57,500 bases of DNA from Glandiceps talaboti (Eukaryota > Hemichordata > Enteropneusta > Spengelidae). The DNA is taken from contig NC_135552.1 in the NCBI RefSeq assembly GCF_964340395.1, positions 11,869,694-11,927,193 of the forward strand, in the 5' to 3' direction. The position numbers and the translations under genes are program-made. Under the pieces are notes generated by a model. The model did not search any database. It had not been told where the DNA came from and saw only the letters and a program-made list of their open reading frames with translations. Positions 21,083-33,024 of the stretch are shown piece after piece; positions within the stretch are counted from its first letter, which is position 1, and each line of letters starts with the position of its first letter.

Positions 21083-24000
21083 TCGTACATTCGTTTGTTT
21101 GCTTGCTCACTCCCTCACTCATTCACTTATTAATTTATCTATTCATTCATTCATTCATCCATTCAAACTTCATTCATTCATCCATCCATCCATTCATTCA
21201 TTCGTTTGTCTGTCTGTCTGTCTGTCTGTCTGTTCGTTCATTCGTTTGTTTGCTTGCTCAATCCCTCACTCATTCACTTATTTATTTATCTATTCATTCA
21301 TTCATCTATTCATTCATTCATCCATTCATTCATCCATTCATTCATTCATTCATTCATTCATTCATTCATTCATTCATTCAAAATGTGAACCTAAATATGG
21401 CTAATATAAAAAGGATGACGTACTTTGTTGATTTCCAGGATTTTGGATTCTTCGTTGTCATATCATCTATGGCTTTACTGGATCTCTCCATACATGACTT
21501 TGCCTTCTCTGTGGTTTTGTTGGCGTTCTGAACACATTTAACCAACTTCTCTTCTGATTTCTTCACTTCCTCTGCAGTTGATCGCTCATGTTTAATGATA
21601 CTTGTCAAATCATCTATGACTCTATCTATAGCTTCTGCACATCTCGTCATCTCACTTGCAGTTTTCTTGGTATCATAAATAGCTTCCTCGACGATCTGAA
21701 TGGCACGCCTTGCTTCATCGGTATCCCTTCCACAATCATCTGCGGCATGCTGTGCCTCCTTGGCCGATAGTTTGACTTCTTTAACAAAGTCCCTGCTCTC
21801 TCTTGCAACTCGCTTAGCATCTTCAATAACAGGATTAATGGCTTTAACTACGTCATGCTTTTCATGTAGGTTAACTCGTTCACCTCTTTCGCTTGTTACC
21901 TGTTGAGACAACTTTATTGTGTTTTTAGTTTCGTCTCTTAATTTCTGTGCATGTTCAATATCTTCATGCATACTCTGCATGGTTTCTTTCATCGTATCGT
22001 TCGAGCTCTTTTCAGAAATCTGTGTCTCAAGTGTCGATGTTTTATCTTCTAAGACAGTTGTTACTTTCTGCAGCTCTTCAGCCGCCGTCTTTGCGTTCTG
22101 TCCAGCTTCTTTGACCTCTTGTACCATGGCTTCGTTATCTTCCATATCTGTTGTCACCTTAGCAACGATCGCATCCGCTTCAGTTGAAATGGAATTGGCT
22201 GTGTCTATATCTTTATGTAGATCTTGTGTCAGTTCTCTGACCTTCAGCAACATGGTGTTTGATTTTTGTTTCGTTTTCTTGTCATCAACGTAATTTATCA
22301 CCTTCGTTCCTCCTAATTTGGCTTGTCCTGTGGTTTCTTTAGCTTTAGCTGATACAACTTTTGTCTTTTCAAATGATTTACTGGCTTTCTCTGCAATTTT
22401 TAAAAGATCTTCAAGACCATGGGAACTTTGGTATCTTTCTTCTATTTCTATTACAACGTCTTGAGTTTTTTCTGCTGCCTTCTCTGTTTCTTCCTGAAGT
22501 ACTTTAGCTTCTTTGTTGACCATCTCAGCTTCTTTCAATGTTGCATCAATATCGACAAACACCTCGGGTTCACCATTGGTTGTAGCTGTTACTTTTTCAC
22601 CGTCTCGATTTGAACCTTTCACTTGGCCACGTTCTTCAGCTGCTACTTCATGAGCTTTTGCAAGAGCATCGGCTGTCTCAACTGCAAGCTGTCTCACTTC
22701 GGTTGCCAGGGTTTTTGCTTCTTCGCCATATTCCTTGCTTGTGTGAACGGCTTTTTGTTTTTCAATCAATGTTTTTGCTTCGCCACCGGTTTCTTTACAC
22801 TTGTGGGAAAGATTGCGAGCCCTTTCAGCAGCATCTTTGGCTTCTTTGATAGCATCTTTTGTTTCTGTTAAGACTCTCGATATATCCTCAGATTCTCCAC
22901 CTTCTGTCTTCAGTTTTTCTATTTCCTCAGCCTGTGCCTCAGTTTTGTCCGCAGCTTTTACCACTTCTTCTGACGTTTTTTGAGTATCTTCGCTCAGTGT
23001 TCTGATTTCTTTTTCCATGGAAGTTGCTTCTTCAGTGTCTGTTGTAATTTGGTCGGCCAGGCCTTTTGCTTCTTCTGCAGCACTGCTCGCAGTCTCTGCA
23101 TCTTTGCGGATATTTTCGGCAACTTTCTTTGCCTCTTTTGCAGTTTTCCAAGCCTTGTCTCTGTTTTTCTCATCTTCAACAATATCGATTACTTTTTTAC
23201 CAGACTTCTCAGCGACCTTGGCGTGAGATTTAGCTTCTGTCGAATGTTTTTCCACTTGTTCGACATTAGATGTGATCTCTCCTTGTGCTTGCTCCACAGC
23301 TTCCACAGTAGAGGCTTTATTTTTGGCAAGCTGCGCTAATTTCTCATTGGACTTTTCTGTCTCACCGGCAGCTTTCTTCGTTTCAACTAAAGATTCTGTA
23401 GCCTTTTCAAGTGCATCTTGGGCTTCCTTTAGACTGGGTTCCATATCTGGATTTTGTCCACTGCTCTGTTTTGCCAGGTTTTCTGCTTTGTTCACCATAT
23501 CCTTTACCTTGTTTATGGCAGAGGTAGTTTCATCCAAAAGCTTTTTAACAGTTTTCGTGTCTTTCTTTCCTTGTTCGCCTATCGCTTCTTTCTCAGCTGC
23601 TTCGGCATCATCTTTCTCCTTTTTCTCTTTAACAATAATTTCATTCTGGGTTTTTTTCAATTCTTTCATAGCCTCGGTTAAGTAAGCGCCTGCCGAGTCA
23701 GTTGTCTTTGATGCCTCTTTAGCCATATCTGCTGTTTTCTTTGTCAACCTTTCTATCTCCTCAGCATAGGCCATCAAATCTTCCATGACATTGGCCGCCT
23801 TATAGAGACGTACTAAATTCAAATCTAGATGACAAAGTAAAGCAAGAAAGGGTAAGTACATGTTTAAAATCTAGAAACCCATAATAAACACATTCAAGTA
23901 AACGATAACTATTTTGAGTGTGAAGAGGAATTTGACATTTTTGTAGTTGCTGCTTCTGTGTGTTTTATTTTAGTTTTGGGGGTTTTTATCGACTTTTTTT

Positions 24001-24505
24001 AGGGGGGGGGTTATTCATTTGGCTCGCTCAAGGTAACAGGACCTAACCTTGAATTCTATTAATAAGCACATTATGAAAAATGCTGAGCCTCATATATAAA
24101 TAGATAGAGAAATGACATTTTAAGTTTATATCATGAAATAGATTAATTTGTATCGTGACAAAAACTACATTCATCATTTTAAAATAGCACATTTTTTAAG
24201 ATTGTTAACATAATCTTGGTAAAATTCTGAATCGTGTAAAAACAAATTTATTTCATTTTGCCGAAAGAATTAAAGGGATCAACTAAACCACGACACTTTA
24301 AATTAATAAATGCTGTGATACTTTTGCGTTTTCTACCACATTTTCATTTGTTTCGCTATTTGATTCGTTTAATTTTCCAGTTGTTTTTGTTGCCGTTCTG
24401 GTAACTTCGTGTTTTCTATATTGTGACAGTGACGTGATTAATATCGCTTAAATAAGTTCTATCATCATCATCACCACCACCACCACCACCACCACCACCA
24501 CCACC

Positions 24506-24577
<72 letters not shown>

Positions 24578-26006
24578 TCATTTGTAATATTTGTTAATTG
24601 TATTTTCTCTCGTTCAATGACCACATACAATTACAACGTTATCATAAAAATAAGCGCCAAAATCATTATTTACGGATAAACAAATCAATGCCATCCAGTA
24701 TAAATTATATCGATTTATCTTTGTTTCAAATAACTCAACCTGACATATGATGTTTCACCACACCTCAAGGTCAGTTGTAAACATGTTTGAAATAAATCCC
24801 TAGCTAACTTGTGCAAATGCTGATTGTACCCTTTTTAACATACCGTCGTGCAATGTTGGCTAAGTGCCAAGACTTAATCCTGAGGCGCTGTATATAATTA
24901 ATAGATCACAGTTTTATACCACTAGTTACGTGCGTATGTACATGTGCAATTGGACCAACTTATTTGGGTTGTTTAACTTCTTTGTAATAATTTGGCACAT
25001 ACTTTGTCTTTGCATAACTGTAGCCGACTCTGTATAATGATGGGTCTGTTTTCGAGTTCATATTTGGGTCAGGTATATGTGGTGCCTATCAAGTATCAGA
25101 GGCATTTGCAAAAGACTGCATGCCATTAAGGTTAAGCGTACAGGTACAAAAGGCCATATATTATTGTTGTGAGCAAAGCCCACAGGTATTCAATTTAACA
25201 AACTGACTCTCAGGTGGTCATCGGTGCGTGCGATCAAACTACGTAGCGATACACTTGTTTACAACCTGTTTCAGCATTCTTTGTGATGAAGGCATCCGAT
25301 CGATGTGAAAAGAATTTTTGTCATGCGTTTAAACACCATTATGTTACGACTACGAACGAATGTGTTCAGAAGATCATGTCACTACTATATTAAACGGTAT
25401 TTTGCAACTTGTAATAGGCACTATATTTGTTTGACGAAGGTTGCGCTAAAAAAAAGCAAGTCGCCTTAACACAATAACTTGACTTGTTGACGGTAGTAGC
25501 AGTGCCAATGTTTCGTTATACTGTTGTATATGAATTTTCAAACCATGCCGCTTTTCTCCTTTTTTAAAGATTTTTCTGTTTCTTGTTCTTTTATCCGTAA
25601 CTTTAATCCACACATTTTGATTTCAAATAGGAAATACCTGAATATAACAATCAAATGATTTCACTTTAAAACACCTCTTACCTTCATTGATTTTAACCCA
25701 TGGTGGTACAACTTTAATCCTCTTTCGGATGATGGCGACAGAGCCTGCCATCGCAGCCGGGAGATCCTTAATACCGATAGCCAGTGACTCGCATATATAC
25801 TGAGCTATGTCCAATACTGTCTTGGAGTCGTTGATGGTCTGTTGCAAGGTGTCGTCATCATAGTCCCTCACTAAGTCGTCGACAGTTTCTATTTTACTTC
25901 CCTGTGATCTGAATATATCAGAGTAGGCCTTCATCTTTGCTTTACAACCGATGTTGTCGCGTTGGCCGCTGTTCTCGTCGACCATATCCTTTACGTTGGT
26001 CGGCAT
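16774..26006 (-). CDS. Gene B: coiled-coil ZU5-ZU5-UPA-death-domain paralogue
   Basis: Eight exons close in frame: 26006-25682, 23812-21424, 20640-20325, 20197-20015, 19189-18759, 18391-17875, 17453-17399, 17054-16774. They give 4497 nt, or 1498 residues plus a stop. The start ATG has A at -3 and in-frame TAA and TGA codons just upstream. Layout: N-terminal helical segment (1-108), coiled coil (about 109-900), first ZU5 (about 905-1030), second ZU5 (about 1030-1215), UPA (about 1215-1387), linker, death domain (about 1406-1498). All shared intron phases match gene A, and the exon opening the second ZU5 is 183 nt in both, so they are tandem duplicates. The ZU5 self-cleavage position reads Gln-Leu-Ser rather than His-Phe-Ser. 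A His-Phe-Ser occurs later, inside UPA, where it is not expected to be a cleavage site. A micro-exon in the 1.9-kb first intron could have been missed. Confidence 0.87.
17399..20640 (-). other. Gene B ZU5-ZU5-UPA exons and linker
   Basis: Exon 20640-20325 has the first ZU5 (NKPALVGIRY, YEVVVKARDQNGDWK). Exon 20197-20015 has the link into the second ZU5 (VDQLSTYVVVRRVI, GRRGGTVTSSVDPRISLTYP). Exon 19189-18759 has SPMLHFAHARNVKLKKPLTV, then a Lys/Gly/Ser-rich loop and DEVLLMGRDQKGSWR. Exon 18391-17875 is UPA (NEIEIREEQEFTVEFKQNI, AFSNRMELFLEAADPYRN, WQHVVDLPVALPK). The 55-nt exon 17453-17399 encodes VEREFKSKHTMKEAVDSD, an acidic/basic linker, where gene A has a Pro-rich one. Confidence 0.82.
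19293..19640. repeat. 67-bp tandem satellite, 5 copies
   Basis: Five nearly identical units begin GCTATCAACTT at 19293, 19360, 19427, 19494 and 19561, with a partial sixth at 19628, so the period is exactly 67 bp. The array lies in the gene B intron between exons 19189-18759 and 20197-20015. Each unit resembles one arm of the foldback element at 3872-4168. There are no unique spacers, so it is not CRISPR-like. Confidence 0.92.
21010..21382. repeat. CATC / TCTG / CATT compound microsatellite
   Basis: Two successive blocks each run (ATCC)n, (TTCG)n, (TCTG)n, TTCGTTTGTTTGC and (CATT)n, so the compound array has itself been duplicated (about 21010-21170 and 21175-21382). It lies in gene B between the coiled-coil exon and the first ZU5 exon, ending about 40 bp from the donor at 21423. 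The Ile-His-Ser-Phe frames are artefacts. Confidence 0.92.
21424..23812 (-). other. Gene B giant coiled-coil exon
   Basis: A 2389-nt exon (acceptor AATTTAG, donor GTACGT, phase 1 in and 2 out) encodes about 796 residues. It is extremely rich in Ala, Glu, Lys, Thr and Val, with repeated phrases such as EAKxxAExxxKxAE, for example at EAKGLADQITTDTEEATSME, EAKDAAERARNLSHKCKETG and KEAKDVxxxA-like blocks. It ends with the conserved AADDCGRDTDEARRAI and NPKSWKS before the first ZU5. It is about 120 residues shorter than the gene A coil. The recurring phrases suggest growth by internal duplication. Confidence 0.85.
23820..25681. other. First intron of gene B
   Basis: A 1.9-kb intron with a G-rich tract near 24002 and a (CAC)n(CAT)n repeat at 24463-24577. 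I looked for a micro-exon equivalent to 13214-13243 and found no candidate with a good acceptor, donor and length divisible by three. Confidence 0.6.
24463..24577. repeat. (CAC)n(CAT)n trinucleotide repeat
   Basis: Pure CAC units followed by pure CAT units in gene B intron 1. Poly-Met/Val frames on the minus strand are artefacts. Confidence 0.95.
25682..26006 (-). other. Gene B exon 1: N-terminal helical domain
   Basis: Encodes 108 residues from MPTNVKDMVDENSGQRDN to VKINEG before a GAAG-GTAAGA donor, phase 1. The central part matches gene A exon 1 in pattern (DDLV, then a four-residue helical repeat, then ICESLAIGIKDLPAAM and IIRKRIK). I do not recognise the fold. Confidence 0.75.
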
Positions 26007-27740
26007 CTTGATTCTGTCTTATCACACCAGAACTCGTGTCTACAGTGGTAAAAGAAATCACACAAGTAAATATGTTCAGCACTTCAGAAAGCTGGATAGA
26101 AGCTCTTCATCATTTTTGAGGATACTTGGTTTACAATGTCGCGACCGGACATACCAAGGTTGACGTATATAGACACATTCATTAAAAGTCTCAAACAAAA
26201 TAGGAACGCTTTCCGTGTAGTGAATAGAAGACGACCGGCCGAGAAGGAAAACTGTCGATTGGAGTTGAAGTGGACTTTGAATAATAGTGTACAAGCTATG
26301 GATGGATGAAAGTGATGCCTGTGCTATGTGTTGTGTTACTCTGAGACCCCTTTTGTGAAATATAATGACCCGGCTTACAATGGAGTGCATTTATAAGGGA
26401 GTCTACTTTCAGGCAGGGCTAAACTCCATCGCTGTGCTTCGTTGAACGCTGTGATTAGGCGAGAGTATCTACCTCCAGGCAATATGGCTGACATAGTGTG
26501 GTAATCTTGAATATTTTATAAAAAGAACTAAGCCGACCGAATCTTTTAAAACTAACTTCGATCTAAGTAAAATATTTCGATTATTTCACGTTTTTTATTT
26601 CATTTAAGAATTCAAGTATAGTTTACGTGCGCAGATATGATTTAGTCACGTGACATCGTTCCTGTTCTTTCTTACTTCCCTCCATGTTCGTATTGGTAGC
26701 AACGATATATAATTGTTGGAATTTTCAATGTAAATAACAACATTGTTTTTGTGGTAGCTATAGCTATACACATAATATGGCCATGCAATGGGTGCTGGGC
26801 GATTTTATAATTTCACTTCAAAACATACTGCACAAATGTAGAGGAAATCAGAAAAATACTAGTGCAACCATACAACTAGAACTTAGAAGTTGAGCAAAAA
26901 AAAAGCCAGGGGTATCATTTGTCGAGGATATAATAGTAGTAAAACCCGTATCTTAAAATCAACGTATCATGTTTGATCTCAGTCATACTGAACAATCATA
27001 CGTGGAAACTAAAATGATATGGAATAGGCACAATATAAATACTAACCGGGTTGAATTGGAATTTTTTTAGATCCAACAAGATTTACGTATTGCAATGTAC
27101 ATTACAAAAAGCGTGTGACATGATTTGACGAATCAGTAAATGTAAGTTATTTTAGTAAAGTTGCTTCTAAAAGTAAACTATAAGATAATATTCATTTAAA
27201 ACATAATACGTGATTTTTAAATCGGCCGTGTTTATTACCATGTGACGGTGTGTTCTTGAGATTTCATGCCAGTGTTAGTATTATAGTTGGACAGAGATTA
27301 AAGTTATCTTACTGTCGAAAATCACGCCTTACATTTTAGTCATAATGGGAGACAAGTATCAACTTTTGTGTGTAACTATTTACACTACACATCAGAGGTT
27401 CTTTTGGCCCGTTGCCCAGTCTAAATTTCGACCACTATAGAAAATCCTGTAATGGTCTGATGTTTTAAACATATCGCTAATCAAATACTATAGCTGTTGT
27501 ACGAGCTACTTGCTTAAGTCATTACACTAATTACACTCTTTACCTAAACCTTTTTACAAATTCACCAAGTTCAAGTATCACAGTGTCAATACAAGCGCTT
27601 GACATGAAATGAACTAGACCTTGGTAGGGCTTGGACAAAGGTCACATGCGGACAATGGCGAGATAAGGCTTTACACTAACACCTGTTACGCTGCAGTGTG
27701 TTTATTATCCCCGGGTTGCATTGAACGAAACCTGGTTTAA

Positions 27741-27765
27741 ACATAGACCCTACACGAGGGTCTAT
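27741..27765. repeat. 10-bp perfect hairpin
   Basis: CATAGACCCT and AGGGTCTATG flank a 5-nt loop. Variants of the AGACCCTACACGA motif recur near 36284 and 48805, so this is probably the end of a small dispersed element. Confidence 0.5.
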
Positions 27766-29949
27766 GGTTGAAATTGTATATCTAGTAGTGTTTGGAAATG
27801 AATTGTTTTGACTGAACGTTATATGCATGGACCTAGAATAAAAAATAGTGTGGTGAGGAAGTGATGTTTATGGACAACAACGAGTTCTTGTGAGTTTAAT
27901 AATATCAAATATTAAATAATTTGTAGTAACACATGATGGTCACATACATGATGGTCGCATACACCCCCCCCCCCCCATCGTAACATGGAGATATATGCAT
28001 GAATAAGGTGCCGTCAACAACATATGTATTAATTGTCGAGCAGTGCCAGTGTCCAACACCACATGTGTGTAGCATACTCTTTTTCATCAACAAAAAAAGG
28101 CTCACTATGCCGATTTGCAATGTTTGAACTATTCTTAAATAATGGTATATTTACCTTATTCGGTTAGATGCATGAAATTGGTGTGTAATCGGATATGAAG
28201 TCTCAACTGTAGCTGGAAACTTCTAAACAGCCGTGGAATAATTATATGGAAACACAAACCTCGGATCACTCTTAGACCCAGATATCGGTTGCCAAAACAA
28301 AAACAGATTACCTAGCTGCATATTACCACCAACGACAAGAGTGATCGGGTTGTCAGGGCAAGGGGTGTGTGTGTGTGTGGGTTCGTTTAAATCTTGTCTC
28401 GAATTGATGTATGCAAATATAGCCACATGACAAATTTATGGACCTGTCTACCTGTACTTACGTGTGCTTGAAACGTCACTCTTTACAAGCAAGTGGTGTA
28501 CAGTTTACATATGAGAGTTCGCTGTTAAAGTCATCAGAATTATGGGGATCGTAAAAATGGTCGAACTAAATTTTTTGTTGTTGTTTTATCAAAAAATTGC
28601 CCTCATATAATATATAAAATGACATGGAAGACGTTGATCCTCATTTGTTTGCTCGTTTTTATATACAATGACCATGACCTGGAGAAGCTAGCCCACCGAT
28701 CGATGTATGTAGCTCGTTGCTAAGCGTCTGTGAAGTATATACTGACAGGTACAAGCTTAGGGGGGTCAAAAGGTGTCCACTCATTAATATATAACAACAG
28801 CCGTGAGTATGGACAGTTTCTAATCTCAGACTACAGCTTTGATCCAACCGGAGGCAAAACTGAAACACCAGCCCTCGGACACTGAGATTGCTTTCCAGTT
28901 GACAGCACAGAGCTGCACAGCCGTGTAGATATTTGGGTGTCATACAAATGTATATCACATCGGTTTTGTTAGTTGACAATTCGTCATTCTATATACTCCT
29001 CAAAAGACAAAAAAGGTTCGGTTCGTTAAATCTTAAGACATCATCTGTTGCTTGATCTTGATACATGATATCAATAAGAATGGTTTGTGCGACTACGTTA
29101 TTGGTAGAGATATTTCATCAAAACAGTCCCTGTAATAATTCAAACATTTTTTTCAACGATGGACGGGTCTCACTTGCTTGCGATCGACGTTTTTTCAATT
29201 GTGACGCAGGTTATAGAAATATATTCAAAATCTGTAACACAGCTTTGTCAGTACAAGTCATGTTAAAAGTTTCGTTACAACAAAGGTAGTCTTTTATCTG
29301 TATATATGTATATGTGTGTTTCTCACTTGTACCGTGAAAGAAGTTTGTGCCAATGCATTCCTTTCCTCGGGGCAACGTAAATGGGTTGTCACGTGATGGC
29401 ACGTACTACCTGACTTGTATACAGTTGATAAAGTACAAGACTTTTAGTCAGGCAGTATCGGATTAGCTGGCAATAAGTACAGTTCTGTCACCGTACAAAT
29501 CACTTTTAACTGGCTGGGGAGGTTTTTATTGATATGCAGGGTGGGGTCACTTTTGGAACAGTTCGACTGAAGTAGGGAGGTCATTTTGGCAAAGAGTGCT
29601 TCAAATCGGGAATGAGTGTGAAAAATCCGCAGGTATTTTTTTTATATCTCATGTGGAAGAACTGAAGTTGGTGTATTTGTCACGTTAGTAGCTTTTGAAT
29701 AGGTGATGGCAGTCATTGCTAACACAGATTGCTTACTGAGGGCGTCTTGAGTGGGTTGTTTTGACAAAAACTTCAAAATAGTTTCAAACACCGACCGGTA
29801 GCCTAAAATAGAGGAATTCTCAGTGAAAAGATATGTCGATTAAAAAAACTGGGTGAACGAGTAAATGGTTGGTTGGCAGTCAGGGGGCCTGTGGAATAAG
29901 AGGGGGGAATATTTAGCTTTCATAGAGTAAGTGGTCAGTCTATTGGTTG

Positions 29950-30069
29950 GCTGGCTGGTCGGTCGGTCGGTCGGTCGGTCGGTCGGTCGGTCGGTCGGTT
30001 GGTTGGTTGGTTGGTTGGTTGGTTGGTTGGTTGGTTGGTTGGTTGGTTGGTTGGTTGGTTGGTTGGTTG
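29950..30069. repeat. (GGTC)n(GGTT)n microsatellite
   Basis: Pure GGTC units pass into pure GGTT units. The Trp-Leu-Val-Gly frames are artefacts. Confidence 0.95.
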
Positions 30070-31277
30070 ATTTGATGGTAGGCAGTCTTGTAGATGGAGG
30101 TATTCAGTTGCAGAAAAATGCTTCGCAGTTCATTCAACTGTAAACGTGAACCCTCACTTTTACTACGTACATTCCTTGGCAGTGAAGAGGTTATAAATTA
30201 TCATTAATGTACTTCAAAATTGACTGGTTTCCAATTCGAAAGTAGGTAAATCATTGCATTATATTATGCCTTGAATCACATAAAAAAGGAATAGTATTAT
30301 ACCGTTGCTCATATGTGTTACTGTATCAACACAGGCCGGCATATTAAACTTTTGAGACACTATACGCAATTGATAAAAAATTAGTGAATGCAAAGCTATG
30401 TTGAAAATGAACAGTGTTTCGTATAAGTGTTAGGGCGCCACCAATCGGTCGGTAGTAAAATGTTATTCCATCCCGGGAGAGTAGAACGTCTGGAACTCTG
30501 CTAATGGTCGTAACACAGTCCCTATGTGGTCGTAACTAGTCTAGGAATGGGCTAAATTCGTTTATTCACCATATTTGTATTTCTGTTGTGTCCTCTCTTG
30601 TATCTCCATAGAGATAACGGCAAATGCCTGACGTATATACTACGACACAACGGGCAGACACGGTATATGTGAAATGATGTTAAATAGAAGAAACTCGTCT
30701 CCTTGATCAGATTTTCTTCGATTGGGACATTACCGTATCGTAGGGATTTGATTACGAATGGCGAAACACTGTTATTTAGGTTTTTTCATAGTTATGACTG
30801 CATTATTGGGATTAGTAATAATATTTTTTTTTTGACATATGATGACGAAAATGATAGTGTCGCACGACTCACCTGTCCTATATTAATATACATAAACCCG
30901 TTTTGTCCACGTGACAGTAGCTAGGAATTGGAAGTGGTAGTCTATGTCTGCACGTGACCCATACACTTGCCCTATAACCTGCATCGTACAGGATATATAT
31001 ACCGTTTCCGTATATTCTGTCTCGTTAGTCCAAATTTGGATCCCCGATTTCCATGCCAGCAGAAACAGTAATATGCAGGTCCAATGATGGATCTCTGCAG
31101 ACACAGTAAATGAAGATGGTGCCATGCATGAGAACTTGTCATAAAAGGCTAAATTGATTTGCAGAATATTGTTATAATTGTTGATACTTAGTTAATGTCT
31201 ACGCAAATGCTCAGCAGTTTTTCATGTCTTTGCGCTCATAAAAGTTCGACTTTGTTCAAGCTGACTTTGGCGTGGCG

Positions 31278-31410
<133 letters not shown>

Positions 31411-32113
31411 GGCATGGTTATAGAGAAATGCGTGCGTGACTAGAAGTTGGAATAAAAAGTGAATCAATAGCCATACTCAATATATAGATAAAAAAAACGT
31501 TTGTTATGCAATTCAACAAAATAGATAACCATGCTTCTATGGAGTTGACTATTGAATTCATAGACTGAGATGGATTAGATCATTCGTAATGCTTTGTTTA
31601 CCAGCTGTTACAACGTTGGTACATGCTGTAATGTTCCTGATTCATTGTTCGGTATGATGGTAATCGGATTTACCTAGCTCCGAACGACATTTAGCTCCGT
31701 GATCGTGCCATGGAAAGTACTAGTGTTATGGAAAAATAGTGATGGGATGTTGCGATGATTATTTTTAGAGAATTCCATAGTGTTATTTAATTTTGTTCGT
31801 TTTCCATATTAAACAGTAGATTCGTAAACATTTTGACGAAACATACACGGTAATTATTACATACAAATTCCGTCCGGTTTTGACCTAATAATATAGCACT
31901 TATCTCATCTCCTGATGGAGTTAAAGTTGGTGGAGGGTCTATGGTTAAAGTAAATGAATTAAAATTACGAGAATGGGGTTTATCAAAATATATTGCGGGC
32001 AAAATATATAAGTCAAATGTCTCAATGTTTCCATTTTTAAAACAACGTGAATTGTATTCGTTCAAATTAAATATGTAGATCAGCCATGCGTATATATAGT
32101 CTAGGCTCATATA

Positions 32114-32255
32114 CCTTCGAACTTTCTTCCGATATATACAAGAGATCGAAGGTCGCTTTGCATATGAAAGGTGCATCGCGGACCCACCATCTTTCAGTGT
32201 ACCTTTCTGGTGCAAAGCGACTTTCGGTCGCTTGTATCGGAAGAAAACCTGAAGG
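32114..32255. repeat. 142-bp imperfect hairpin
   Basis: Arms of about 56 nt. CCTTCGAACTTTCTTCCGAT pairs with ATCGGAAGAAAACCTGAAGG, and GAAGGTCGCTTTGCATATGA pairs with GGTGCAAAGCGACTTTCGG with a few bulges. The loop is about 30 nt. It could be a small foldback element or an RNA stem-loop precursor. Nothing in the sequence alone decides. Confidence 0.55.
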
Positions 32256-33024
32256 ACGGTCTAGCAACTAGATTACCCTGTGTTGTTGCAACCTGCCAAT
32301 TCCAAAGTGAACTTGTCAGAAACTTCAAATACGCTGCAACCCAACAATGATTCCCTTCAAAACTGGTATCCGTATTTTATTTTTTTATCATCTATGTATT
32401 AATGATTTGTACGCCGTGCAAATGGTTTGCCAGGACCATAGAATAGATTAGTTTCAAGTGAACTGCATCCATTATCAGAACGTCGGATCAGTAAATATGT
32501 GTAATAAAAGATAAACTGCATACGACACAATGTTCCACAATTCTGTGAGAAGTAGACGAACCATATATGAAGACTGACTGTGTAACTTCAACTTGAAGTC
32601 TGAAAGAACCTGGTTTCTCTCTGGAATAGGATTATTTTTAATTGGCCAAAGATAGCATGGCACGGAAAATGAAGTACGGTATATTCTCACCATTTTCCCT
32701 TTTAGAACGTAAGAAATATGTTTAGGGACGACGGTGACTTAACTAGCGTCTGTCGGGTTACTGGAAAACACATTTTTTTATTCGGCCCGAATAAAATGGA
32801 TGAGAACAGTATTATTAAAAGGTATAGCCCACCATTACATGCCATGTTATAACTATTCAAATGCACAACTTGAATTGTTTTGGGTGTCGTTTATTGCCAC
32901 ACTGTGATTTATCACACTGTCACTCCCGCATCTTCGAATGGTTTGGCCCATCCAGCTGCTACAATAATTGCACGAAATGGTACATTTTCATTTCTGACGT
33001 CACATCAGCAACGTGTACGGCGAA

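Noticed and set aside
31787-32267. Overlapping minus-strand ORFs of 142 and 66 residues
   Set aside because: They run through the 32114-32255 hairpin, lack a known domain and have ordinary AT-rich composition.
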